This document shows positions 55,546 to 63,385 of a stretch of DNA of 64,000 nucleotides, one piece after another. The notes under the pieces were generated by a model that saw only the letters and a program-made list of their open reading frames with translations, searched no databases and was not told the origin of the DNA. This DNA is from Parapedobacter tibetensis (GTDB lineage Bacteria; Bacteroidota; Bacteroidia; Sphingobacteriales; Sphingobacteriaceae). The stretch covers positions 496,001-560,000 of the forward strand of contig NZ_JAMXBE010000001.1 of assembly GCF_024704835.1 (NCBI RefSeq), given 5' to 3'. A program made the translations under genes and the position numbers. Each line of letters opens with the position of its first letter. Positions within the stretch are counted from its first letter, which is position 1.

Positions 55546-56043
55546 ATGAGTAACCAACGTTTATTATTCCAGCAACTGTTTGATGATAACTCCAAAAAAG
55601 TTTACCATCTCTGTTATGGTTATACCGGTGATGGCGATTCGGCAAATGACTTGATGCAGGAAACCTTTATCAAGGTATGGCAAAACCTCGATAAGTTCCG
55701 CAACCAATCACAACTCTCTACTTGGATATACCGCATCGCCGTAAATACCTGCCTTTCCTACCTGCGTACGGCAAAGCGCCGGGCGACCGACGAACTCAAC
55801 GACAACATCATCGAAAACTACTCGGAGGAGCCATCCGAAAAACAGGAACAAATTGCATTATTATACAAATCCATTGCACAGTTGGAAGAAAATGAACGTA
55901 TTATCATTACCATGGTGTTGGATGAGGTACCTTATCCCGAGATTGCCGAAGTGGCCGGTATCTCCGAGGGCAACCTCCGTGTGAAAATACATCGGATAAA
56001 ACATAAGCTAACCGAAATATACAATAGAAATGAAAGGGTTTGA
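55546..56043 (+). CDS. ECF-type sigma-70 family RNA polymerase sigma factor
   Basis: A 165-residue sigma factor. Region 2 reads DGDSANDLMQETFIKVWQNLDKF and TWIYRIAVNTCLSYLR; region 4 reads IAQLEENERIIITMVLDEVPYPEIAEVAGI and EGNLRVKIHRIKHKLTEIY. The pattern PYPEIAEVAGISEGNLRVKIHR is typical of an ECF branch in this phylum. It overlaps the next gene, a membrane protein, by 14 bases, which suggests a sigma/anti-sigma couple made together. Targets are unknown. Confidence 0.92.
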   Translation: MSNQRLLFQQLFDDNSKKVYHLCYGYTGDGDSANDLMQETFIKVWQNLDKFRNQSQLSTWIYRIAVNTCLSYLRTAKRRATDELNDNIIENYSEEPSEKQEQIALLYKSIAQLEENERIIITMVLDEVPYPEIAEVAGISEGNLRVKIHRIKHKLTEIYNRNERV

Positions 56044-56629
56044 TGATATACAACAGCTTTGGCAACGGCAGGAGCCGGAGTCAAGCGTTAGCTTTGAAAC
56101 GATTCTGAAACGTGTCAGTGGCAGTAAAACTGCGATTGCCAAGAAGCTCTTCTGGCAAAGTGTGGCTATTGGGGTGGCGGTAGTGGTGCTGCTGTGGATG
56201 TGTGTGACCGTTGAATTTTCGACATGGACAACGTACCTTGCCTTAGCGATCATGATAGGCTGTATCGGTTATTATTTTGTGAACCAGCTGCGCGATTACC
56301 GTAAAATCAGCAAGAGCCACGAGCTACTGTCAAAACCACAGGATTATATCGATTACCTCAAGACGTTCAAACAGCGGCGCAATCGCTTCAACACCCGTAA
56401 TTACGCCATCTATGAAACCTGTGTCGCTGCGGCGTTTGCTTTCTATGCCATTGAAATGTATTTCGTGCTACCGTTTTGGACGTTCATCGGTTTCATTCTG
56501 TTCATCGTTTTCTGGTTCTTGATTTGCCATTTCATCTTCATGAAACAATACATCAACAACGAGAACACGCGCATTCAGGAAATGATTGACAACCTCGAAC
56601 GCATCAAAAGCCAGTTTGAAGAGCATTAG
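56030..56629 (+). CDS. Putative membrane anti-sigma partner
   Basis: A 199-residue protein with a cytoplasmic head of about 40 residues (MKGFDDIQQLWQRQ) and four membrane helices (VAIGVAVVVLLWMCV, TYLALAIMIGCIGYYFV, VAAAFAFYAIEMYFV, FIGFILFIVFWFLICHF). A coiled C-terminal tail follows (NTRIQEMIDNLERIKSQ). The head and the 14-base overlap with the sigma gene suggest an anti-sigma factor, but there is no zinc finger or FecR domain. Such membrane partners are common for this ECF branch. Anti-sigma function is inference. Confidence 0.6.
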   Translation: MKGFDDIQQLWQRQEPESSVSFETILKRVSGSKTAIAKKLFWQSVAIGVAVVVLLWMCVTVEFSTWTTYLALAIMIGCIGYYFVNQLRDYRKISKSHELLSKPQDYIDYLKTFKQRRNRFNTRNYAIYETCVAAAFAFYAIEMYFVLPFWTFIGFILFIVFWFLICHFIFMKQYINNENTRIQEMIDNLERIKSQFEEH

Positions 56630-56665
56630 TGCACTACGACTATTTCGAGCGGGTTGCTATTATAC

Positions 56666-57433
56666 TTACTTCTTATATTGCCGTAGTTGTTTACTCATCC
56701 GGGCATATAGTTCCTTCAAATCAGGGTGACCTTCTAACATTTCCAAGTGTTTTTCTATCGTACCCCTATCATTCCGTACCGCCGGTCCCGTCAGCACATC
56801 CTCGGGTAGATGTATCATCACCTTTTCGGCTGTTTCGAGAATAAGCGGCCTGATGACATCGAAGTCAAGATTATGTTCGTAGAGGATATCGGCACTGATG
56901 GAATAGAGATAATTAGTGAAATTGCAGGCAAACACTGCCGCTACATGGAGTGAAAGGCGCTGCTTTGAATCGCAGGGAAAAACTCGGTTTGACAAACTGC
57001 TTGCCAAATTTTCCAACTGTACATAGGTGGCCTCATCTGCCCCCTCAATAGCCAAAGGTATGGATGAAAAATCAACAGCCTTGGCTTTCGAAAAGGTTTG
57101 GAGCGGATATAACACACCATAATGCATAGTATACGCTGCAAGGACGGTCGCATCCACACTCCCTGCGGTATGCACAACAAGACCCTTTAGGTGAGTGGGT
57201 AATTGGGAAGCTACCTGCGCTATGGCATCGTCTTTCACGGCAATGATATAGGCATCGGCTTGGGAGTCGACATCGGCAAGGTTGTCGATAGCTTTCGCCT
57301 TTAATGCCTCTGCCAACAATTCGGCATTGGTTTTCGAGGGGCTATACACTTGGGCAATCCGATGCCCGACCTCGGTAAGCGCCTTGCCAAGATGCGTAGC
57401 CACATTTCCGCTGCCAAGCAATATGACGTCCAT
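56666..57433 (-). CDS. Rossmann-like/DUF2520 protein
   Basis: A 255-residue protein with an N-terminal Rossmann motif (LLGSGNVATHLG, residues 5-16) that binds NAD(P), and a C-terminal DUF2520 domain (HVAAVFACNFTNYLYSI, then GPAVRNDRGTIEKHLEML). The fold is that of the NADP-dependent pyrroline-carboxylate/ketopantoate reductases. In this phylum it is often near cell-wall or lipid genes and has no proven reaction. It overlaps by one base the CcmF gene upstream, so it is transcribed with the cytochrome maturation genes. Confidence 0.8.
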   Translation of the reverse strand: MDVILLGSGNVATHLGKALTEVGHRIAQVYSPSKTNAELLAEALKAKAIDNLADVDSQADAYIIAVKDDAIAQVASQLPTHLKGLVVHTAGSVDATVLAAYTMHYGVLYPLQTFSKAKAVDFSSIPLAIEGADEATYVQLENLASSLSNRVFPCDSKQRLSLHVAAVFACNFTNYLYSISADILYEHNLDFDVIRPLILETAEKVMIHLPEDVLTGPAVRNDRGTIEKHLEMLEGHPDLKELYARMSKQLRQYKK

Positions 57434-59883
57434 CAGGTTTTTTCGGGTTTGATTTCTTTATTGCGGCGAAGGATAGCCATGAAGAAACCGATGGTCATGA
57501 CAATGGCTCCGCACCAAAGGAAGTTGATGTAGGGGAATTTGATGGCTTTAAAGACCACCCACTTCTTCTCGGGCACGGGTTTCTGGTATACCATCAGCTC
57601 CAGCTTGTCTTTTTCCGGCATGATGTTGCTAAACCGGAACCGTAGCCCCTGCTCTTCCACATCCTTGCTAAAATCGTATGTGGCGCCATCTTTGATGAGG
57701 AATACAGGTTCCACTTCGTACATTTGACCTTCGGCGGTGTGCACATTCAAGTGAAGCCCCACGATGACATCATCTTCCCCTTTTGGGATATTCTGCAATG
57801 TGGCATTTCGGTTAATACCTGTCACCACGATATACCCATTGCGGTAGCGTAGTGTATCGCCGATATTGGTTTCATAGATCGCTGGCTCTTCGTAATCCTC
57901 AAAACCGGTCTGTTCATCCGCTCCTTGGCTTTGCTGGTGTGTATCAGACATCGCTGCGGTGATGAGGGTGTAAATATCATGAGTGAGGTAATGCCGTGTG
58001 TCTGGTGTACCAATAAGCCCCCCCATTTGTGGGTTATTCTGTGCAAAAGGGCGGAGTTGGAAGCTTTCGGTGACCCTGCCTGTTTCCTCGTCTATTTTTT
58101 CGTAATTGATTTTGTAATACACATTGGGAGGAACTACGCTATCTCCTACATAGGTAATGCGGTAATCCCCCATCTGTACGGGTTCATCCTCGGTGAGGAA
58201 TAGGTTATCGCCCGGTTTTTCCACTTGGTCAAAGCCAGCTACAGCGATATAACCGCTGTTGTTTACAGAAATCACTTCATTGGTAGCAGCTGCCACCAAT
58301 GCACCGATGAGCAACAGCCCAAATCCGATGTGTGCCACCGCCGAACCGGTGAGTTTCCATTTTCCCTTGATGGCTTCACCCAATATCCGGCCGTTGGCCA
58401 CAATCGTATACGTCGCGGCAAAAACCATCAGGATATACATGAAATTGGTATATACTTTGGTGACATACACCACGATGGCTGTTATCACCACGGCCACCAC
58501 CAACGAGGCGATAGCTGACACATAGAATTTGCGGACATCCGTCCGCTTGTATTTCATGAATTGTGTAAAGGCTGAAAGTATGCCGATCACCACGGCAAAA
58601 CCAGCCTGCCATTTATTGTAATGTTGTACCGGATCGATTGGTGGAGCTACCTTAGTACCAAATACCGCATTAAATACCGGGATAGAAGTGGAAGCAATGA
58701 TTTGAACACACGCTACCGAGAGCACCAATGCGCCAATGAATAGCCAAAATTCGCGGGAATAAATGTCTTCTTCTTTTTGGGTGGATGGCATACGCTTCTT
58801 ATGCTTCACAAGTAAGTATACCATGATGGCCAGGAAAATCACATTGAATGCGATCAATTGCCAAAACAAGCCCAAATCGGTGAAAGAGTGTACCGACGTT
58901 TCCCCCAATATACCGCTACGGGTGAGGTATGAGGCATAGATCACCAACACAAAACTGATCATGACCAAAAAGGTGGCCGTGAAATAAGAATGACCGGAAT
59001 TTTTGTAGGCAACCATTACATGTACGGCCGCGATCAAGGTAAGCCATGGAATAATGGAAGCATTCTCTACTGGATCCCAAGCCCAAAAACCACCGAAATT
59101 GAGTGCTTCATAGGCCCAGAATGATCCCATGATAATACCTGCCCCTAAGGTCATCACAGCGAACAACGCCCAGGGTAATCCTGGCTTCATCCATTCTTTA
59201 TAGCGTTGCTGCCACTGGCCAGCTACAGCATAGGCAAAAGGCACGACCATTGCTGCAAACCCTAAAAACAGCGTTGGAGGGTGGATGACCATCCAATAAT
59301 TTTGAAGCAACGGATTAAGGCCTGTACCATCGGCTATCATGCTAACGTAATTGGGGTCGGAAAAAATGGGCCCCTGCATGGCTTCCCGTAATAAGATAAA
59401 AGGCGAACTTCCCACGCGTTCCCCAAAAATTTCAATACCAATCAGCATGGAACCCAGTACCGCCTGACATAGCATGATGATGGTCATCACCGGAGTTTCC
59501 CAACCTTTGGCTCGGAATACCAATAGTATTCCCAGCATGCCTTGCCAAAACATCCACAGCCAAAAGCTCCCCTCTTGTCCTTCCCAAAAACTAGAAATAA
59601 TGTAGTGCGTGGGCAAAGACCTGGAAGAATGCGCCCAAGCATAATGATACTCGAAAAGGTGGTTGTAAATAATGTAATAGAGGCAACTGCCCAGCCCTAA
59701 TACCGATACAATATTGATCCAGAAAGCAATACGGGCGATTTTTTGCCACGAATGGTCTTCCTTGTGCCGAGTAGCGAAATAATAACTGATGCAGGACAGC
59801 AACGCGGTTCCAAAGGAAAGAATAACAAAGAACTGGCCTATTTTGCCGGGCAAAAGGCTTTCACCTACATAATTTATATCCAT
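57433..59883 (-). CDS. ccmF: Haem lyase CcmF/CcsA-type cytochrome c biogenesis protein
   Basis: An 816-residue membrane protein with about 14 helices. The haem-binding WWD region reads NFGGFWAWDPVENASIIPW, and histidines flank it (for example in THYIISSFWEGQEGSFWLW and IHPPTLFLGF). This is the CcmF-like family that attaches haem to apocytochrome c in the periplasm. A large periplasmic part sits at the C-terminus (about residues 560-770). The CcmE gene lies 10 bases upstream, the standard pairing. Its neighbours ccmC and ccmH are not in the window. Confidence 0.9.
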   Translation of the reverse strand: MDINYVGESLLPGKIGQFFVILSFGTALLSCISYYFATRHKEDHSWQKIARIAFWINIVSVLGLGSCLYYIIYNHLFEYHYAWAHSSRSLPTHYIISSFWEGQEGSFWLWMFWQGMLGILLVFRAKGWETPVMTIIMLCQAVLGSMLIGIEIFGERVGSSPFILLREAMQGPIFSDPNYVSMIADGTGLNPLLQNYWMVIHPPTLFLGFAAMVVPFAYAVAGQWQQRYKEWMKPGLPWALFAVMTLGAGIIMGSFWAYEALNFGGFWAWDPVENASIIPWLTLIAAVHVMVAYKNSGHSYFTATFLVMISFVLVIYASYLTRSGILGETSVHSFTDLGLFWQLIAFNVIFLAIMVYLLVKHKKRMPSTQKEEDIYSREFWLFIGALVLSVACVQIIASTSIPVFNAVFGTKVAPPIDPVQHYNKWQAGFAVVIGILSAFTQFMKYKRTDVRKFYVSAIASLVVAVVITAIVVYVTKVYTNFMYILMVFAATYTIVANGRILGEAIKGKWKLTGSAVAHIGFGLLLIGALVAAATNEVISVNNSGYIAVAGFDQVEKPGDNLFLTEDEPVQMGDYRITYVGDSVVPPNVYYKINYEKIDEETGRVTESFQLRPFAQNNPQMGGLIGTPDTRHYLTHDIYTLITAAMSDTHQQSQGADEQTGFEDYEEPAIYETNIGDTLRYRNGYIVVTGINRNATLQNIPKGEDDVIVGLHLNVHTAEGQMYEVEPVFLIKDGATYDFSKDVEEQGLRFRFSNIMPEKDKLELMVYQKPVPEKKWVVFKAIKFPYINFLWCGAIVMTIGFFMAILRRNKEIKPEKT

Positions 59884-59893
59884 CTACGTCAAA

Positions 59894-60328
59894 TCAATTA
59901 TCGGTTGGTGTTTCAGTAAACCCCATAATTTGGGCCGTTGACGCCTCAATCACTTCGACCTCGTCTTGGTTGTATTTAGAAGGGCACTTCATCAGAATTT
60001 TACTGGCGTGGAACTCATCTCCCACCATCTTACCCGTCAGTACGATTTGCTCCGAACGCTCGATATCCTGTGGCTTTGCACCCCTGAACACCACTTTGCA
60101 TTCGGTGCTGTCATTGTCGTACATATGAAACGAAAAATGATTGGCATCTACCGTAGGGTCATAATATAGTGTTTTTGCCTTGTTGAGCACACCCACCACA
60201 TATAGTTCAGATTGTTTCTCCCTCGCTTCCGTGAATGTGGAATAGGTACTCGAATCCGCATATATCACAATAATCATCGCAATGGCAATAGCGATAACGA
60301 TGATACCTATTACCGAACTTTTCTTCAT
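59894..60328 (-). CDS. ccmE: CcmE haem chaperone with cysteine variant motif
   Basis: A 144-residue periplasmic haem chaperone. Start 60328 is preferred because the ATG at 60364 falls in the -7 box. One N-terminal membrane helix (VIGIIVIAIAIAMIIVI) is followed by a beta-barrel (OB fold): ELYVVGVL, KVVFRGAKPQDIE and EQIVLTGKM. The haem-binding site of the best-known CcmE is H-x-x-x-Y; here it reads C-P-S-K-Y (C115 to Y119, in LMKCPSKYN). Such cysteine variants are known in some bacteria and archaea. It should hand haem to CcmF, encoded just downstream. Confidence 0.9.
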   Translation of the reverse strand: MKKSSVIGIIVIAIAIAMIIVIYADSSTYSTFTEAREKQSELYVVGVLNKAKTLYYDPTVDANHFSFHMYDNDSTECKVVFRGAKPQDIERSEQIVLTGKMVGDEFHASKILMKCPSKYNQDEVEVIEASTAQIMGFTETPTDN

Positions 60329-60361
60329 GTCATTATCCCCCAATGGATTAATACCGAAATG

Positions 60362-60369
60362 CAAAATTA
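60362..60369 (-). promoter_or_regulatory. -7 box of ccmE
   Basis: On the minus strand the sequence is TAATTTTG, a full TAnnTTTG match, 33 bases before the ATG at 60328. It overlaps the alternative ATG at 60364 and so argues against it. No -33 box is clear. Confidence 0.5.
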
Positions 60370-60505
60370 CGAATTGAAATATGAAGCTACGAATATTGCA
60401 AGTTATTGGTATTTTTTAGAATCGTTCTAAATTATATTGCTTTACAGGCATAAAGGCACAGGGTTATTGTAGTTCAAGCTTATGGCCAAATCCATAAAAA
60501 TATCT

Positions 60506-60513
60506 TATGTTTG
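60506..60513 (+). promoter_or_regulatory. -7 box of the LpxR-like gene
   Basis: TATGTTTG matches TAnnTTTG. It lies 51 bases before the ATG at 60565 and 93 bases before the preferred ATG at 60607. No -33 box is clear. Confidence 0.4.
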
Positions 60514-60606
60514 CCAATGCAGTGTATGGAGAACTGTATATAATGAAGAATTGTAAATCAGGCAATGCCCAACCACCTATACAATAAAAATAGCGGCTTT
60601 GCACGA

Positions 60607-61557
60607 ATGCCTGCCGGTAGGAAAAGTATTTCAACCGGTATATTGCTAATTGCCTTCGTTTCATGCCTGGCACAAAAAATGCCTCGGTTGGAAATCCATT
60701 TCCAAAACGACAATGACCTCTACCTGTTTAACAGGCAAGACCAATACTATACCAATGGGTTGTTTTTCAATATCCGTAAAACAGTGGATAGCACAGCATT
60801 GGCACCCAAAGAAACGAATAGGCTATGGGGTATTACAATGGGGCAAAAGATGTATAATGCTTATACTGCCCAGATTCACCGCATAGAGGAGGTAGATCGC
60901 CCAATTACCGCCTATCTTTTTCTAGCTGCCAATGTAGACCGATATTTTGCCAACGAAACGTTCTTATCTTTCACAGCAGAAATCGGCACCATCGGACAGC
61001 GCGCATTGGGTCGGCAGTTCCAGGAAAGTATCCACAGGGTATTGAGACTATATGAAATCGCAGGCTGGGAGTACCAGTTGGAAAATGCCTTTGGCTTGGA
61101 TGCCTCAATCCGGTATGGCGGTTTACTATATCGCAACAAGCGCCAATGGTTTGATATTTCAGCATACACAGAAGCAACCCTTGGATCAAACCATACCTCC
61201 TTAGCTGCCTCCCCAACATTCAGGTGGGGCAAAATCAATCCCCTACACCAATCCGCCCATTGGTCTGGCCGGTTACAGTCGAGGAATATGGCGGTGAAGC
61301 GCGAGTTATTTGCCTATTTTAGGCCACAATTGAATCTGGTCATTTATGACGCGACGATACAAGGAGGGTTATTCCGTCGTGATAAGGGGCCTGTTACCTA
61401 TGAGCCCTCCCGTTGGGTATTGTCTAACCATTTCGGCGTAACGTATGCGCGAAATTCCCTGACGCTCAATATGCAATATATTTTTAATACCAAAGAATTA
61501 CCAGGGATGTTCTTCAGGCACCAATATGGGTCTTTGGGGTTGAGTTATCGGTATTGA
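60607..61557 (+). CDS. LpxR-family (DUF2219) outer membrane lipid A deacylase-like protein
   Basis: An outer membrane beta-barrel of 316 residues from the ATG at 60607, which gives a signal peptide ending SCLAQ. An ATG at 60565 adds 14 residues. The family signature is HFQNDNDLYLFNRQDQYYTNGL at the start of the barrel, whose N-D pair matches catalytic or metal residues of LpxR. Next come ITMGQKMYNAYTAQ and a C-terminal barrel strand ending in LGLSYRY. LpxR removes the 3'-acyloxyacyl chain of lipid A. Function here is by homology, and substrate change is possible. Confidence 0.8.
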   Translation: MPAGRKSISTGILLIAFVSCLAQKMPRLEIHFQNDNDLYLFNRQDQYYTNGLFFNIRKTVDSTALAPKETNRLWGITMGQKMYNAYTAQIHRIEEVDRPITAYLFLAANVDRYFANETFLSFTAEIGTIGQRALGRQFQESIHRVLRLYEIAGWEYQLENAFGLDASIRYGGLLYRNKRQWFDISAYTEATLGSNHTSLAASPTFRWGKINPLHQSAHWSGRLQSRNMAVKRELFAYFRPQLNLVIYDATIQGGLFRRDKGPVTYEPSRWVLSNHFGVTYARNSLTLNMQYIFNTKELPGMFFRHQYGSLGLSYRY

Positions 61558-61561
61558 TATT

Positions 61562-61676
61562 GGAACGCAGATGACGCAGATTGAACAGATTAGCACGGAT
61601 TTTTAGAGCAAGCGTATGAGAAAGCATTGTGCTGTAAACCTGTGATCATCCGCCAAATCCGTGTCATCCGCGTTCT
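61562..61676. repeat. Long imperfect inverted repeat (dispersed element) downstream of arfB
   Basis: The arms are at 61562-61605 and 61635-61676 and are about 40 bases each. The left arm starts GGAACGCAGATGACGCAG; the right arm in reverse complement starts AGAACGCGGATGACACGG. It lies between the converging LpxR-like and arfB genes and may act as a terminator. A third copy of the unit lies at 62075-62118. Confidence 0.7.
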
Positions 61677-61686
61677 ATTGTTCCAT

Positions 61687-62106
61687 TCATAACCAATCTT
61701 TCTTCCTATTAATCTTCCGTAGTGCTTGTTGGCGCTTGGCGTCAAGGCGCTTCTGCACAGCAGCTTTAGACGGTTTGGTAGTTTTACGCGGTTTTTCGGT
61801 TTTGAGCGCGTATGAAAGCAATTCCACCAATTTCTGAAGGGCAATTTCCTTGTTTTTCAGCTGGCTACGGGTCTGTTGACTATGTATTTGCAGCAATCCA
61901 TCTGCTTGTAAACGATTCCTTAGCCGCTGCTTGATGCGGTCCTTCTCCACTTCAGAAAACACCGTCGTCGCATCAATATCGAATAGCAACGTGACTTTGG
62001 TTTCCACTTTGTTTACATTTTGGCCACCACTGCCCCCACTCCGGGAGGTCTGGAATTGAATATATGGTAGGAGTAAATCCGTCTTTATCCGCTCAACCCG
62101 CGTCAT
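61687..62106 (-). CDS. arfB: ArfB-like peptidyl-tRNA hydrolase (release-factor-like)
   Basis: A 139-residue protein of the ArfB/YaeJ family, which frees ribosomes stalled without a stop codon. The GGQ motif reads SRSGGSGGQNVNKVETKV (about residues 21-38) and supplies the hydrolytic loop. The basic tail KTTKPSKAAVQKRLDAKR and RKINRKKDW enters the empty mRNA channel. The first about 11 residues (MTRVERIKTDL) fall in a dispersed repeat (62075-62118), and the family domain starts after them. It overlaps the symporter gene upstream by 14 bases. Confidence 0.88.
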   Translation of the reverse strand: MTRVERIKTDLLLPYIQFQTSRSGGSGGQNVNKVETKVTLLFDIDATTVFSEVEKDRIKQRLRNRLQADGLLQIHSQQTRSQLKNKEIALQKLVELLSYALKTEKPRKTTKPSKAAVQKRLDAKRQQALRKINRKKDWL

Positions 62107-62118
62107 CCGTGTTCAATC
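62075..62118. repeat. Third copy of the dispersed repeat across the dctA-like/arfB overlap
   Basis: In reverse complement it starts at GATTGAACACGGATGACGCG. By eye, 31 of 40 bases match the left arm at 61562-61605 with no gap. It encodes both the last codons of the symporter gene and the first codons of arfB, including its ATG. Confidence 0.65.
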
Positions 62119-63352
62119 TTTTACGCTTCAATCCAAACCTACTGACCAGCATGGCAGCCACGGAGTCGCCCGTTGCGTTGAGCAATGTGGCCATTGGGTC
62201 TACCAAGGTGCCAATGATCATGACTGCTGGGATAGCTTCCGTGGGCAACCCATATACCGAAATCATCAGCATCTCACCGATATACCCCCCATTGGGGATG
62301 CCTCCGGCTACGATGCTCACCAACACGGTGATACCCAATGCCATGATTAATGTCATCGGGTCAAAGAAATCCCACCCAATGAGTACGAAAGCTACGTATA
62401 TCTTAACGATGCTGGACATGGATGAGCCATCTTTGTGCAAGGTGGTTCCCAACGGAATAACCACATTAGCTACAGATGCTGGGATACCCATTTTAGATGC
62501 CGCTGCTAAGTTCGTCGGCATGGTAGCAATGCTGCTGCATGTGCTGATAGCCGTGGCCGACGGCATTATGTTGTTTTTCCAATACTTGGTTATGCCCTGC
62601 CTACCTCCAGCGACATAAGCATATAGGCTGAAGAATACGATAAAATAAAATAGGCCAAGGATATAGTATAACCCCAATGGTTTGGCATAAAATCCGAAAA
62701 GCTCGGGACCAATGGTACCCACTTGGTAAGCGAAATAAGCACCCAGACCAATAGGAGCCACTTTCATAATCAGGATCAACAATTGTTTCATCACCTCGTT
62801 GCCCGATGACAGAAATTTCCTGAATGGTGCACCCACTTCGCCCGACCGCATGGCGGAGATGCCCACAAGAAAGGAAAAAATAACAAAAGCCAACATGTTT
62901 TCCCTTGACAATAACTTGTAGAATTCATCTACCGTGACAAACCTCACCAACTTATCACCCCATGTATCATTCGGATTTCCCCGCAGCACTTCTTCGGCGA
63001 CCTCCTGCGAAGCTTGTGGTGCTTCTACGGGAAAGAACCATAGCGCAACAATGGTAAGTACCGCCGCTATGAGCACGGTAGACAAAAAAACCGCTATCAT
63101 GGTAGAAATGATACGCCCCAATTTCTGTGAACCGTCGATATTGGCTACAGCAGACGCTATGGCAAAAAATAACAAGGGTATAACAGCGGCAAACAATAGG
63201 TTGAGAAAAATATCTCCCAAAGGCTTGAGCCATACCACGATACCTGGGAAAAAGCCACCGATGATGCTCCCTATCACAATACCTAGCAATAAGAGCAGGA
63301 TGCTCCCGTAATTCTTCAGGAAATTGCCACGTTGAGTCGTCATGTTGGACAC
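62093..63352 (-). CDS. Dicarboxylate/amino acid:cation symporter (DAACS)
   Basis: A 419-residue inner membrane transporter of the GltP/DctA type that takes up dicarboxylates or acidic amino acids with Na+ or H+. About eight helices and two re-entrant loops are expected. The signature serine-rich loop reads SATAISTCSSIATMPTNL (HP1), and the second reads VIPLGTTLHKDGSS. A PNGGYIGEMLM segment and TLVDPMATLLNATGD follow. The last residues RLNTDDAG come from the repeat at 62075-62118. It diverges from mnmD. Confidence 0.92.
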   Translation of the reverse strand: MSNMTTQRGNFLKNYGSILLLLLGIVIGSIIGGFFPGIVVWLKPLGDIFLNLLFAAVIPLLFFAIASAVANIDGSQKLGRIISTMIAVFLSTVLIAAVLTIVALWFFPVEAPQASQEVAEEVLRGNPNDTWGDKLVRFVTVDEFYKLLSRENMLAFVIFSFLVGISAMRSGEVGAPFRKFLSSGNEVMKQLLILIMKVAPIGLGAYFAYQVGTIGPELFGFYAKPLGLYYILGLFYFIVFFSLYAYVAGGRQGITKYWKNNIMPSATAISTCSSIATMPTNLAAASKMGIPASVANVVIPLGTTLHKDGSSMSSIVKIYVAFVLIGWDFFDPMTLIMALGITVLVSIVAGGIPNGGYIGEMLMISVYGLPTEAIPAVMIIGTLVDPMATLLNATGDSVAAMLVSRFGLKRKRLNTDDAG

Positions 63353-63371
63353 TAAAGTAATGGAATTATTT

Positions 63372-63379
63372 TAAGTTTG
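63372..63379 (+). promoter_or_regulatory. -7 box of mnmD
   Basis: TAAGTTTG matches TAnnTTTG and ends 6 bases before the ATG at 63386, so the leader would be very short. A -33 box is weak. Confidence 0.35.
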
Positions 63380-63385
63380 CATAAC

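Noticed and set aside
60329-60364. Start of ccmE at 60364
   Set aside because: The ATG overlaps the -7 box on the same strand; the ATG at 60328 gives a normal signal anchor.
61562-62118. A CRISPR array made of the repeated 40-base units
   Set aside because: Copies are inverted, unequal in sequence and unevenly spaced, with a gene between them, and no cas gene is present.
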